A stretch of 11,386 nt of DNA from Chloroflexota bacterium (GCA_026389695.1 JAPLHI010000125.1:1-11386); one strand, 5' to 3'. Shown: positions 1 through 7,572, numbered from the stretch's first letter. The notes: a model not told the origin generated them from the letters alone. Numbers and translations are program-made.

Positions 1-332
1 ACCGTGCAGGTGAGCATATCGTCGGCAATACCGCCGGCTATTTTGGCGATAATGTTGGCGGTAGCCGGGGCTATCAATACAATGTCAGCAGCCTCAGCCA
101 GGGCGATGTGCTCCACACTAAACTCAGAGGCCAGATCCCACATTGTTGTTACAACCGGGCGTCCTGTGATGTTGCGGAAGGTAAGAGGCGCAATGAATTG
201 AATAGCTTCCGAAGTCATGATGACTTCGACCCTGAAACCCGCCTGTGTGAACCGGCTGGCGAGGTCAGCCGCCTTATAGGCAGATATGCTGCCCGTAACA
301 CCGATAACAATTGTCTTTTGCTTTGCAGCCAT
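1..332 (-). CDS. coaBC: CoaBC (Dfp) phosphopantothenoylcysteine decarboxylase/synthetase, N-terminal part
   Basis: This is the 5' end of a gene that runs off the window; 110 codons are visible (3-332). The bifunctional enzyme joins cysteine to 4'-phosphopantothenate (CoaB, C-terminal) and decarboxylates the product to 4'-phosphopantetheine (CoaC, N-terminal, FMN) in cytosolic CoA synthesis. Only the flavoprotein domain is seen. It opens with a Rossmann-like strand and GVTGSISAYKAADLA (residues 11-25), has the catalytic His in SVEHIALAEAAD at residue 75, the PATAN loop at 89-93 (PASAN in many homologues) and ADDMLT at 103-108. The ATG at 330-332 lies 12 bp after the coaX stop, with a weak GAGTGA upstream, so it is probably co-transcribed with and coupled to coaX. 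A monofunctional CoaC cannot be excluded because the C-terminal half is outside the window, but CoaBC fusion is the usual bacterial form. Confidence 0.93.
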   Translation of the reverse strand, partial: MAAKQKTIVIGVTGSISAYKAADLASRFTQAGFRVEVIMTSEAIQFIAPLTFRNITGRPVVTTMWDLASEFSVEHIALAEAADIVLIAPATANIIAKIAGGIADDMLTCT

Positions 333-344
333 ATTAATCACTCT

Positions 345-1112
345 TTAAGGCCTGTTCATATTGTATATGAGGCGAAGCCCAACTAAAGTTAAATCCGAGT
401 TCACTATTTCAATCACTTTGGTGCCCTGCGCCAGCATCGCTGCAAATCCACCTGCCGCAACGACCCTGGCTTTTTCGTCCAGTTCCGCCTGTATACGTGA
501 GACCAGCCCCTCAATAAGCCCTATATATCCAAAGACAATGCCTGACTGCATTGCGGCAACCGTGTTTCGTCCAATAGCTTTCCTGGGAAGGGTGAGTTCG
601 ATCCTTGGTAGAACAGCGGTACGTGTGAAAAGCGCCTCCGTGGCGATGGCAATGCCTGGAGCTATGGCGCCACCGATATAATCACCCCCTTTAGAAACAA
701 CATCAATGGTGGTTGCGGTACCCATATCTATTACAATAACGGGTCCACCGTAAAGGTGATGGGCTGCTACAGCGTTGACGATGCGATCAGGGCCTACCTC
801 CCGCGGATTGTCCATATCTATGCGTACACCCGTTTTTACTCCGGCTTCAACAACCAGAGGTGTTTTTTTAAGGTAGTGCCTGCAGACCTCTTCGAATATC
901 AAAAGCAGTGGTGGTACAACACTGCAGATTATCACGTCGTTGATTTTGGCAGCGGTGACTCCCTGACGCTCCATAAGTGAAAGCATAATATTGCCGTACT
1001 CATCCGGCATGCGGTGGATCGCCGTTGATACCCGCCACGTGGTTTTGATCTTCTCATTTTCGAAGACCCCGAATGTAACGTTGGTGTTGCCGATATCAAT
1101 AGCTAATAACAT
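345..1112 (-). CDS. coaX: Type III pantothenate kinase CoaX
   Basis: CoaX phosphorylates pantothenate with ATP, the first committed step of CoA synthesis, in the cytosol. From the ATG at 1110-1112 the protein has 255 residues, the normal family length. Seen motifs: ATP phosphate loop DIGNTN at 6-11, the GPDRIVNA motif at 108-115 with the presumed catalytic Asp109, the second phosphate motif DMGTATTID at 129-137, GGAIAPG at 147-153, and AAGGF near 219-223. The fold is ASKHA (acetate and sugar kinase, Hsc70, actin). An upstream in-frame ATG at 1148 would add 12 residues (MICRCIYVIMDT) with no family resemblance; neither start has a clear Shine-Dalgarno, so the start rests on homology. It follows nnr by 48 bp (12 bp with the longer start) and precedes coaBC by 12 bp, giving two CoA-pathway genes in a row. 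CoaX enzymes are known to escape CoA feedback inhibition and to need a monovalent cation. Confidence 0.95.
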   Translation of the reverse strand: MLLAIDIGNTNVTFGVFENEKIKTTWRVSTAIHRMPDEYGNIMLSLMERQGVTAAKINDVIICSVVPPLLLIFEEVCRHYLKKTPLVVEAGVKTGVRIDMDNPREVGPDRIVNAVAAHHLYGGPVIVIDMGTATTIDVVSKGGDYIGGAIAPGIAIATEALFTRTAVLPRIELTLPRKAIGRNTVAAMQSGIVFGYIGLIEGLVSRIQAELDEKARVVAAGGFAAMLAQGTKVIEIVNSDLTLVGLRLIYNMNRP

Positions 1113-1160
1113 AGTATCCATTATGACATAAATACATCTGCAAATCATCCCAGGGGGTAT

Positions 1161-2717
1161 TCACAACGCCTTCAGACCTTTGATTACTTTAGGCAGAACA
1201 GGGAGAAGGTCACTGGCAAGCATACCGGTATCACCAAATTCATTGCAAACCTTTTCTCCAGCCATCGCGTGCAAATACACCCCCAGGGAAGCTGCATCGT
1301 ATAAGGATATAGACTGCGCAGCCAAGCCTGCTATAGCACCGGCTAAAACATCCCCAGTGCCGGCAGTTGCCAGGCCGGGATTTGCCGCGTCGCTTATGCG
1401 AGCGTGTCCCCCCGGCTCAGCGATTACAGTGAAGGCGCCCTTTAAAACTACAACTTTTTGCCATTCACCGGCAGCTTTTCGGGCTGTTTCCAGCCTGTTA
1501 CTCTGAACTTTCTCAATGGAAATTCCCAGCAAACGGGCCATTTCTCCTGCGTGTGGAGTCATAATAACGTCAGCTTTAAATTTACGCCACCACCCGGGGA
1601 CTTCAGAGAGTATATTAAGAGCGTCAGCATCCAGGACGAGCGCAGGAGATTTACCCGGCAGATTAAACAGGATACTTTTTATGAATTCTTTCATATTTAT
1701 GTGTTGCCCCAATCCACATCCCATAAGAAGCACCCTGTAATAAGGTAAAATACCCAAAATCGCCTCTGAAGCCTTCCGGGAGATGATACCTTTCCTGGCT
1801 TCAGGCAAGGGAGCATAAGTCACCTCAGTTAGTTTTGAGGCCAATACAGGTTGAAGACTTCTGGCTGTGGCCAGAGTGACTACTCCGGCTCCGACCCGGG
1901 CAGCTCCCATACATGCCAGATAAGCCGCGCCGATGTAATTTTCTGAACCAACGACAGCTAACATCCTGCCGAAGCTACCCTTATTAGCACTGGCAGGACG
2001 AGCCGGTAAAGCCGATTTTGCCCATTTGGGGGTCATCAGTTCCGTGCGAATGTCATTACTAAATCCTACGGGTATTCCGATGTCAGCGATGACCTTTTTT
2101 CCTGCCCGCCCGGCGCCGGGGAAGTTGTATAATCCCGGTTTGGGCAAGCCAAGAGTAATTGTCAGGTCTGCTGGCAGACAATCAGGATCAACCTGGCCGG
2201 TATCGGCATCTAGCCCCGTGGGGATATCCACCGCAACCACGGTAATTTCAGGGCGCCTGAGCTTTTCACTGTTCAGCCTGCTCAGTATCTCTTTAAAGAG
2301 ACCCTCTAAAGGCCTTGCTTTACCTGTGCCCAGAATTCCATCGATGATAATCTCGGCGGAACTGATAAGGCTTTTGAGTTTTGTAAATTTTCTATCTTTT
2401 TCGCTATAGATGATGTTTACACCGTGCTCTTTTGCTAGCGCCAGGTTTTTATCACCCGGAGATCGTGCGCTTAGCATGTATACAGTCACCTCTGCTCCCC
2501 AATCCTGCAGGTAGCGGGCTGCCACCAGAGCATCCCCGCCGTTGCTACCCGGTCCGGCAATTGCCAGAGAAGCCCTGCCGACGATATTGCCCACGTAATT
2601 CCTGGTTTCCTCAGCCACAGATCTGCCGGCGTTTTCCATTAAAAATTCAGTCGTGATCCCGGCTTGCGCCGCCATCCGATCGATATTTCTCATTTGTTCA
2701 GCAGTAACAACCTTCAT
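1161..2717 (-). CDS. nnr: Bifunctional NAD(P)H-hydrate epimerase / ADP-dependent NAD(P)H-hydrate dehydratase
   Basis: Nnr repairs NADHX and NADPHX: the YjeF-N half interconverts the R and S hydrates and the C-terminal half dehydrates the S form with ADP (ATP in some homologues). The 518 residues match the usual two-domain length. N-terminal domain (about 1-215): QMRNIDRMA at 8-16, GPGSNGGDALVAARYL at 55-70, DGILGTG at 126-132 with the presumed catalytic Asp126, and VDIPTGLDADTG at 163-174. C-terminal ribokinase-like domain (about 230-518): KGSFGRMLAVVGS at 246-258, DADAL at 363-367, TPHAGEMARLL at 387-397, and the nucleotide-binding NPGLATAGTGDVLAGAIAGL at 446-465. The glycine loop reads SNGGDA where many family members have NNGGDG, a mild variation. 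The ATG overlaps the stop of the upstream Mut7-C gene (ATGA) and has an AGGAG site, so translation is probably coupled. It lies in a cofactor operon before coaX. Confidence 0.96.
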   Translation of the reverse strand: MKVVTAEQMRNIDRMAAQAGITTEFLMENAGRSVAEETRNYVGNIVGRASLAIAGPGSNGGDALVAARYLQDWGAEVTVYMLSARSPGDKNLALAKEHGVNIIYSEKDRKFTKLKSLISSAEIIIDGILGTGKARPLEGLFKEILSRLNSEKLRRPEITVVAVDIPTGLDADTGQVDPDCLPADLTITLGLPKPGLYNFPGAGRAGKKVIADIGIPVGFSNDIRTELMTPKWAKSALPARPASANKGSFGRMLAVVGSENYIGAAYLACMGAARVGAGVVTLATARSLQPVLASKLTEVTYAPLPEARKGIISRKASEAILGILPYYRVLLMGCGLGQHINMKEFIKSILFNLPGKSPALVLDADALNILSEVPGWWRKFKADVIMTPHAGEMARLLGISIEKVQSNRLETARKAAGEWQKVVVLKGAFTVIAEPGGHARISDAANPGLATAGTGDVLAGAIAGLAAQSISLYDAASLGVYLHAMAGEKVCNEFGDTGMLASDLLPVLPKVIKGLKAL

Positions 2718-3217
2718 GAGGCTTGCTCCTTTTCCCGCCTAAGTTTTTGCGGGCTGAATTCTTTTAGTTTCTGGCTCATAGCTTGCCAGTGTGTGCCTCG
2801 CCAGTAAATACGATGACAGGAGGGGCATTCCATATATTGTTCCTGAATGGCAAATACCCGCGCCGGTACAACCTGCTCCAAATCACCTCTTTCCCTGGAT
2901 ATCAGTTCAACATTACATTCTATGCAGCGTGTAAAAGGTCTGTATTCAATATTCAACTGCAGAGTATCGATTACCTTCTGCATTTGTAGCTCCGAATTAT
3001 CACCGCTTACCAAAATAGCTTTTACCCTGCCGGCAGTAATCACCCGGCGTTTCATGAATTCTGAATCCTTGGTTATGATAATTCTGCCCTGCGCCAGCGC
3101 TATTTTAACCATTCTGCCGTCATCCTCTTCGTCAAAAAAAAGCGCGTCATAACCCATCATGCGCAGCCATTTGGCCAGCTTACCCACATTACTGTCTACG
3201 ATAAATTTCGGCTCCAC
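2714..3217 (-). CDS. Mut7-C family protein: PIN-like RNase domain with zinc ribbon
   Basis: The 167-residue protein matches the Mut7-C (formerly DUF82) family: a PIN-like domain followed by a zinc ribbon. Seen: an opening strand with Asp8 and the helix VGKLAKWLRMMGYDALFF (11-28), acidic residues around 30-33, and the typical strand IIITKDSEF (47-54) with Asp51; these acids are candidate metal ligands. A four-cysteine ribbon follows, C98-x2-C101 and C131-x2-C134, ending in RIYWRGTHWQAM. The family is predicted, from structure comparison, to be an RNase; no substrate can be read from the sequence. The start is GTG at 3215-3217: an in-frame TGA lies three codons upstream, so no longer form is possible, and GGGA sits only just upstream. 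It follows the yhhQ gene by 24 bp and overlaps nnr by 4 bp. Family call is secure; the biological role is not. Confidence 0.85.
   Translation of the reverse strand: MEPKFIVDSNVGKLAKWLRMMGYDALFFDEEDDGRMVKIALAQGRIIITKDSEFMKRRVITAGRVKAILVSGDNSELQMQKVIDTLQLNIEYRPFTRCIECNVELISRERGDLEQVVPARVFAIQEQYMECPSCHRIYWRGTHWQAMSQKLKEFSPQKLRREKEQAS
2726..2730 (-). promoter_or_regulatory. Shine-Dalgarno site of nnr
   Basis: AGGAG lies 8 bp before the nnr ATG, inside the last codons of the Mut7-C gene. It is one of the few strong ribosome sites in the left block. It fixes the nnr start and, with the ATGA overlap, indicates coupled translation. Confidence 0.75.
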
Positions 3218-3241
3218 TTCCCATCACATTGTATTTATAAA

Positions 3242-3928
3242 TCAGTCCGCCCGCAAGGGGTTGAAATTTGTAGTGTAATCGTAATGATCAAAGCCCTCTT
3301 TTTTCTTCAGATAACCTACAATAGCGTAAGTCGCCGGCGTTGCTATCACTTCATAAGAAGACTTAATAAGCCAGTGACCGAGTATCATCAGCAGCAGCAC
3401 GTCGGCAGGTAAAACACCCCAGAAACCAATGAGCAGTACTATAACCGTGTCAATTCCCTCACCGGCGAGTGTCGAGGCTATAGTCCTGGTCCACAGCCAT
3501 TTCCCTTTGGTCAGCAATTTCATCCTTGCCATTATATATGAGTTGATAAATTCTCCCGCCAGATATGCCAGGAATGAGGCTACAAGGAAGCGGGGCGTAT
3601 TACCCAATATACGTTCATAAGCGGATTGGGCTTCGAAGACTGGGGCAGGGGGCAAAATACCAACTACCCAGATAGCAATGACGGTCAGCAGGTTACAAAA
3701 AAAGCCCAGCCAGATAACACGGCGCGCCTGACTATATCCATAGACTTCAGTCAGTACGTCACCAAAGATATAGCTGAGCGGGAAAATCACAATGGCTGCC
3801 GGTAAGATCAGTCCGCCAAGTGTTATTTGCTTGACGATGAGTATATTGGCAGTGATGATACAGGTTATGAAGAGCGCGGTTATAAAGACGAATCTGTAAG
3901 AATAAACGAATTTCGGGGTTGCGGTCAT
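3242..3928 (-). CDS. yhhQ: Queuosine precursor transporter, YhhQ/VUT family
   Basis: This 228-residue integral membrane protein belongs to the VUT (DUF165) family; E. coli YhhQ imports queuosine precursors (preQ0/preQ1) used for tRNA wobble modification. About six hydrophobic segments are seen (near 13-34, 40-57, 72-91, 115-134, 155-172, 176-196). Family signatures: FPLSYIFGDVLTEVYGY at 49-65, GEFINSYIMARMK at 125-137, the ASTLAGEGIDT stretch at 151-161, and the C-terminal tail YDYTTNFNPL at 217-226. The ATG at 3926-3928 follows the corA stop by 14 bp without a clear Shine-Dalgarno, and the next gene starts 24 bp downstream, so it is an internal operon gene. The exact cargo (preQ0, preQ1, queuine or another purine) cannot be told from the sequence, and no queuosine synthesis gene is in the window. 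Confidence 0.9.
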   Translation of the reverse strand: MTATPKFVYSYRFVFITALFITCIITANILIVKQITLGGLILPAAIVIFPLSYIFGDVLTEVYGYSQARRVIWLGFFCNLLTVIAIWVVGILPPAPVFEAQSAYERILGNTPRFLVASFLAYLAGEFINSYIMARMKLLTKGKWLWTRTIASTLAGEGIDTVIVLLIGFWGVLPADVLLLMILGHWLIKSSYEVIATPATYAIVGYLKKKEGFDHYDYTTNFNPLRAD

Positions 3929-3942
3929 TTTAAGTTAACAGC

Positions 3943-4902
3943 TCAAAGCCAGTGTTTACGGTAGAAATAGTACAGCATGCCCCCTGCTGTCAAAAGCATA
4001 AAGACAACTACAAGTATGAATGTAAGGGAATCACCGGTGGTGATCCCGCCCGGAAGATGGATGTTCATGCCATAGATGCTGGCTATCAGGGTTGGTGGAG
4101 CTATCAGCGCCATGACGATGGTGAGGAAGCGCATCACCTCCTGGATTCTATGTGAGGTAAGCCAGTTACTGGTATCCGCCAGGCCGTCCACTACCTCCTT
4201 GCAGTCTTCAAGGCTGTCCCAGATCTTGCGGACATGGTCAGCGATATCTCCGAAGTAAACGTCCGGATCCTCTTTGAAGAAGGGATAGCGCTCGCTTTCA
4301 AGCTCCTCCACAACTGAGATCTGCGGGTGAATGATGCGCCTGAACGAAATGAGGTCGCGCCGGATCAACGATATACCGCGCACTGTCTCCGGCACTGTCC
4401 TGGTGAAAATCAAATCTTCCACCTGATCGATGCTTTCTATGATTTTATCCAGAATAGGGAAGCAATAATTGACCAGACGGTCGAGTATGTGGTAAAAAAG
4501 GTATCCCGCGCTCCTGCCCATATATTTCTGCCGCATGTCTTCGTCTATCAGGCATTCGTTAAAAAGCTTGGAAAGCGGTTTCAGGTCGCCTTTGTGGCTG
4601 GTAACCAGGAAATTTTCACCCACGAATATATCGAGTTCACTCGGTGTTGTAACCCGGTTGGCTTTATCGAACACGGGGAAGTGCAAAACGATGAACAGGT
4701 AACTAGCGTAGTCATCGATTTTGGGACGCTGAACTTTACTTAGAACGTCATCCAGTGCCAGTGTGTGAAAGTGGAAATTATCGGCGAGGTACTGTACCTC
4801 TCTCTCAGTGGGCTTTTCAATATAATACCAGGTAAGCTTACCCCCGCAGCAAACTGAGCTGATATCAAACAGCTTTTCCCCTGATGTTATCTCTGTTACC
4901 AT
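3943..4902 (-). CDS. corA: Magnesium/cobalt transport protein CorA
   Basis: CorA forms a pentameric Mg2+ channel in the cytoplasmic membrane. The 319-residue product shows the typical layout: a large N-terminal cytosolic domain with charged long helices (about 1-255), a first membrane helix (about 259-280) ending in the signature YGMN (277-280), a short periplasmic loop (IHLPGGITTGD) and a second membrane helix (about 293-313), with a basic/aromatic tail ending RKHWL. The GMN motif is the ion selectivity filter in the family. Length is normal. The ATG at 4900-4902 is the first in-frame start with good family fit, but it has no evident Shine-Dalgarno. It heads the tight minus-strand run to yhhQ, the Mut7-C gene, nnr, coaX and coaBC, and a candidate promoter lies 30-60 bp upstream. 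Whether it carries Mg2+, Co2+ or Ni2+ cannot be decided, though Mg2+ is most likely. Confidence 0.94.
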   Translation of the reverse strand: MVTEITSGEKLFDISSVCCGGKLTWYYIEKPTEREVQYLADNFHFHTLALDDVLSKVQRPKIDDYASYLFIVLHFPVFDKANRVTTPSELDIFVGENFLVTSHKGDLKPLSKLFNECLIDEDMRQKYMGRSAGYLFYHILDRLVNYCFPILDKIIESIDQVEDLIFTRTVPETVRGISLIRRDLISFRRIIHPQISVVEELESERYPFFKEDPDVYFGDIADHVRKIWDSLEDCKEVVDGLADTSNWLTSHRIQEVMRFLTIVMALIAPPTLIASIYGMNIHLPGGITTGDSLTFILVVVFMLLTAGGMLYYFYRKHWL

Positions 4903-4933
4903 TACAAAGTGACAATACTTTGATTATTATTTG

Positions 4934-4963
4934 TGTATAAGGTTATATATTTTTTACAGCCAA
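4934..4963 (-). promoter_or_regulatory. Candidate sigma70-type promoter upstream of corA
   Basis: On the minus strand TTGGCT (4958-4963) is separated by 18 bp from TATACA (4934-4939), about 30 bp before the corA ATG. Each box matches consensus at 4 of 6 places. The stretch is AT-rich (TATATAACC lies between the boxes). It would let corA and the genes after it be transcribed apart from the PaaK-like gene upstream on the same strand. Confidence 0.3.
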
Positions 4964-4992
4964 CCTATACGGGCAGGTCACTATTATAAAGC

Positions 4993-5023
4993 TTATTTCA
5001 AATAGATGGAAGCACTGAAATAA
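4993..5023 (-). terminator. Inverted repeat between the PaaK-like gene and corA
   Basis: TTATTTCA (4993-5000) and TGAAATAA (5016-5023) form a perfect 8 bp inverted repeat with a 15-base loop, 29 bp after the stop of the PaaK-like gene. The stem is AT-rich and no T-run follows, so as a terminator it would be weak. It could instead be an operator. The rest of 4903-5051 holds only the candidate corA promoter. Confidence 0.25.
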
Positions 5024-5051
5024 ACGTATAAAATACATCGGAGTTTAAGAT

Positions 5052-6350
5052 CTAATATACGCGCTTATCAGTTATTTTTTTTGCTTCTTTAGCTATTGTC
5101 CCTGCAGGTACAAATTCGGCTTTATCAAACCTGACCTTACAGGCACTCTGAAAGTCCTTTTTGAGAACTTCGAGCCAGTTTCCTCTGTCCTGCAGTTCCC
5201 TGTTTAGCTCAATCCGGAGAAGCATCTCGTCCCTGTTCTGTGTCCTTGTCACGATAAGCTGGTAACTCGCTATCTCCGGATACCTGGAAATCACTTCGTC
5301 GGTCTGCCTGGGATGTACGAACATGCCACGCACCCTGACGGCGTCACCGCTTCTTCCCATGATCTTGGGAACGCGTGGTGTGGTGCGCCCGCATTCACAG
5401 GGCTCGATAATAAGCATTGAAAGGTCCCCCGTACCAAAACGGATCAACGGATAAACCTCATCAAAAGGAGTTACAATTATTTCACCGATCTCTCCCAGTG
5501 GTTGTACGTTACCTGTCAAAGGATCCACTATCTCAACGATGACATCTGTATTTATGTGCATACCGGAATTCCTATCGCAGGAGCCGCCTATGAAGCCGAT
5601 ATCCGCCGTGGCATAGCTGTCTCCACCGAGGCAAGTAATGCCATATTTCTCTGTTAACATCTTTCTCAGAATATCGCCGCCCATCTCTCCCATTACCATA
5701 GCGTACTTAAGATTGAAATCCTTCTTAAAATCATAGCCCGTCTCCTCAGCTCTCTTGATGATGGCGGCCAGAAAAGACGGGGTACCGGCGAAGGCACTAA
5801 CTTTGAGGTCGTGCATGATTTGAACCTGCAGATCGGTGTTGCCCGTACCAGCAGGAAATACAGTAAAACCCATTCCCCTTAATGTACTGTCAATCAATAA
5901 GCCGGCGGGCGTAATGTGATATGACCAGGTATTCATAGCAATCGTGCCCTTGCCAATTTCAGACTGAGAGCCCGAACCCCGCAGCCTTCGCTGCGGATCG
6001 AATATAGGCCCCGGTGACTGGTATACGTGATCGATCTCACTCAGAGGAACAGCCAGGTAACCACCGAACGGCGGATTCTCCTTCTGAAGCTGGATAAGGT
6101 CGTCCTTGCGCAGGACGGGTATTTTCTGAAGATCTGCAATTTTTTTTATCTGGTCAGGTTTTATATTACTGCTATTGAGGCGGGCCTTAAATCCCGGGGC
6201 ATACTCATACGCATAGAGAATAAGACGCTGCAATTTTTCCGCCATCATTTTTTCTCTTTCTAGAGAAGGCAACCTTTCAAGAGCTTTGTCGTGTGGGAAT
6301 AATACCGGTTTATCCACCTTTTCCTCCGATGCCAGAATTTTTACGTGCAT
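5052..6350 (-). CDS. PaaK-like AMP-dependent synthetase/ligase family protein (divergent)
   Basis: The 432-residue product has the size and layout of phenylacetate-CoA ligases (PaaK), cytosolic enzymes that adenylate an aromatic or other acid and pass it to CoA. Seen: the N-terminal helical LQRLILYAYEYAPGFKARL (40-58), YPLIRFGTGDLSML at 300-313 (PaaK has a similar RTRDLT stretch), MGRSGDAVRVRGMFVHP at 331-347, and an AKEAKKITDKR tail where a catalytic Lys usually lies. A CECGR cluster (318-322) also fits the family. The serine/glycine ATP loop (SSGTTGKP) expected around 111-130 is absent; the region reads SPGPIFDPQRRLRGSGSQSE. The usual YGLSE motif is SYATADIGF (245-253), lacking the Glu. It may be a distinct subfamily or have lost adenylation. 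The ATG at 6348-6350 is preferred; a TTG at 6395 would add 15 residues without family resemblance. It diverges from the aldolase operon; its substrate is unknown. Confidence 0.78.
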   Translation of the reverse strand: MHVKILASEEKVDKPVLFPHDKALERLPSLEREKMMAEKLQRLILYAYEYAPGFKARLNSSNIKPDQIKKIADLQKIPVLRKDDLIQLQKENPPFGGYLAVPLSEIDHVYQSPGPIFDPQRRLRGSGSQSEIGKGTIAMNTWSYHITPAGLLIDSTLRGMGFTVFPAGTGNTDLQVQIMHDLKVSAFAGTPSFLAAIIKRAEETGYDFKKDFNLKYAMVMGEMGGDILRKMLTEKYGITCLGGDSYATADIGFIGGSCDRNSGMHINTDVIVEIVDPLTGNVQPLGEIGEIIVTPFDEVYPLIRFGTGDLSMLIIEPCECGRTTPRVPKIMGRSGDAVRVRGMFVHPRQTDEVISRYPEIASYQLIVTRTQNRDEMLLRIELNRELQDRGNWLEVLKKDFQSACKVRFDKAEFVPAGTIAKEAKKITDKRVY

Positions 6351-6406
6351 TATATCATAGCCTGTTCGTGATCGAATTGGTCTATTTGAATACAATCAGA
6401 TAAATT

Positions 6407-6426
6407 CCCGCAGGGACGGGTTTTTT
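6407..6426 (+). terminator. Short GC hairpin followed by six T
   Basis: CCCG (6407-6410), a 6-base loop and CGGG (6417-6420) are followed by TTTTTT (6421-6426), the form of a factor-independent terminator on the plus strand. The stem has only 4 bp (a TCCC/GGGA alternative exists), so strength is doubtful. No plus-strand gene ends here; the PaaK-like gene runs the other way. Confidence 0.3.
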
Positions 6427-6505
6427 AATCCGTTGTGAAAAGCGAGTGCACCTCAAGGTACGGTCCTACAAATATGCTCCTACGTATCTGGACGAATAAA
6501 GAGAC

Positions 6506-6534
6506 TTGTAATCATATTAGTAAAAAGTTATATT
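6506..6534 (+). promoter_or_regulatory. Sigma70-type promoter of the aldolase-pyk-pfkB operon
   Basis: TTGTAA (6506-6511, 4 of 6 to consensus), a 17 bp spacer and TATATT (6529-6534, 5 of 6) lie in AT-rich DNA just before the aldolase gene. A start of transcription near 6541 would leave a leader of about 27 bases to the ATG at 6568. The rest of the 217 bp divergent gap (6351-6567) holds the hairpin at 6407-6426 and no other gene that I can see. Confidence 0.5.
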
Positions 6535-6567
6535 GATATTTATATATGTACGGACGGTGTGGGTAAT

Positions 6568-7563
6568 ATGAAATATTTAACCATAGGAAAAATCAGGGGA
6601 CTTCAGCAGATATCCAGGAGGTCGGGCATCTTCATCATGTGTGCCATGGACCACCGCGCCGGGCTGATTTCCATGATCGAGGAAGCGCAACATGACACGC
6701 CGGATTATAACGAGATTGTGGATGTGAAGCTCGATATGTGCTCCGCCATCGGGCGTTATGCCAGCGGGGTGCTGCTTGATCCCGAATACGGTGCGGCGCA
6801 GTGTATAGCGGCCAATGTGCTGACCGGACGCACCGGCTTGCTGGTCAGCGTTGAAGCTACAGGCTATGAAAAAGACCCGATGGGTCGCCTGACCACGCTG
6901 CTGGACTATTGGAGTGTGGAGAAGATAAAACGCATGGGCGCCCAGGCAGTCAAGATGCTGGTCTATTATCGTCCCGATATAAAGAAGCTCGCCGCCAAAC
7001 AGCTCAAGATTATTGCCAAGGTGGCTGACGATTGCCTCAAATATGACATCCCTTTTCTAGTGGAGCCCAAGACCTACAGGGTTGAAGGTGAGAGCCTGGG
7101 CTCCGCGGAGTTTGCCAAACGGCTGCCCGAGATGGTAATAGAAACCGCCAGGCAGATAACCGCTTTGCCCGTTGACGTACTCAAGGCCGAGTTCCCGGCG
7201 GATATGAAATATGACAGGGACGTCTCCGAGCTGGCCGAATATTGTAAGCAACTTGATGCGGCCTCACGCACGCCCTGGGTCATACTCAGCGCCGGCGTGG
7301 ATTACGAGACCTTCAGGGACGAGGTGATGATTGCCACCAAGGCCGGGGCATCAGGCTTCCTGGGCGGCAGGGCCATCTGGCAAGAGGCCATGCAAATCTC
7401 TGATAGGGATAAGAGGATAGCCTACTTTAAAAATGTGGCGGGCAAACGGCTGGAAGAACTGGCCGCTATCGCCGAAAAATACGGGCGTCCCTGGCACCAA
7501 AAGCTCGGCTTGAAGGCGTCGCACCTCGTGGAAGCTGGCCAGGACTGGTACCGTAAATATTAA
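6568..7563 (+). CDS. Class I aldolase of the LacD (tagatose-1,6-bisphosphate aldolase) family
   Basis: LacD enzymes split tagatose-1,6-bisphosphate, and also fructose-1,6-bisphosphate and its epimers, into dihydroxyacetone phosphate and glyceraldehyde-3-phosphate through a lysine Schiff base. The 331-residue product keeps the family's catalytic set: Asp28 in MDHR, Lys129 in VKMLVYY, Glu166 in FLVEPKTY and the Schiff-base Lys206 in VDVLKAEFP. Phosphate-binding elements follow in ILSAGVDYE (239-247) and SGFLGGRAIW (262-271). I chose the ATG at 6568-6570; an in-frame GTG at 6559 would add three residues, and both have poor ribosome sites. It is first in a plus-strand operon, 9 bp before pyruvate kinase and followed by a PfkB kinase, so it may be this organism's glycolytic aldolase rather than a galactose-pathway enzyme: no lacAB or sugar uptake gene is near. 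The related YihT (sulfofructose-1-phosphate aldolase) is a possible alternative. Its GC is clearly higher than the spacer before it. Confidence 0.85.
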   Translation: MKYLTIGKIRGLQQISRRSGIFIMCAMDHRAGLISMIEEAQHDTPDYNEIVDVKLDMCSAIGRYASGVLLDPEYGAAQCIAANVLTGRTGLLVSVEATGYEKDPMGRLTTLLDYWSVEKIKRMGAQAVKMLVYYRPDIKKLAAKQLKIIAKVADDCLKYDIPFLVEPKTYRVEGESLGSAEFAKRLPEMVIETARQITALPVDVLKAEFPADMKYDRDVSELAEYCKQLDAASRTPWVILSAGVDYETFRDEVMIATKAGASGFLGGRAIWQEAMQISDRDKRIAYFKNVAGKRLEELAAIAEKYGRPWHQKLGLKASHLVEAGQDWYRKY

Positions 7564-7572
7564 GGATTAAAT

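Noticed and set aside
361..681. Plus-strand open frame opposite coaX
   Set aside because: It is antisense to a gene with clear type III pantothenate kinase motifs; the translation has no family features and no ribosome site.
4327..4743. 138-codon plus-strand open frame opposite corA
   Set aside because: It lies wholly within corA, which has the GMN motif and normal length; the opposite frame is a by-product of its codon pattern.
5979..5996. CCGCAG/CTGCGG perfect hairpin inside the PaaK-like gene
   Set aside because: A 6 bp stem in GC-rich coding DNA (Arg-rich codons) with no T-run; most likely chance, although it falls in the altered loop region.
6351..6395. TTG start at 6395 for the PaaK-like gene
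   Set aside because: It adds 15 residues without family resemblance and has no ribosome site; the ATG at 6350 fits better.
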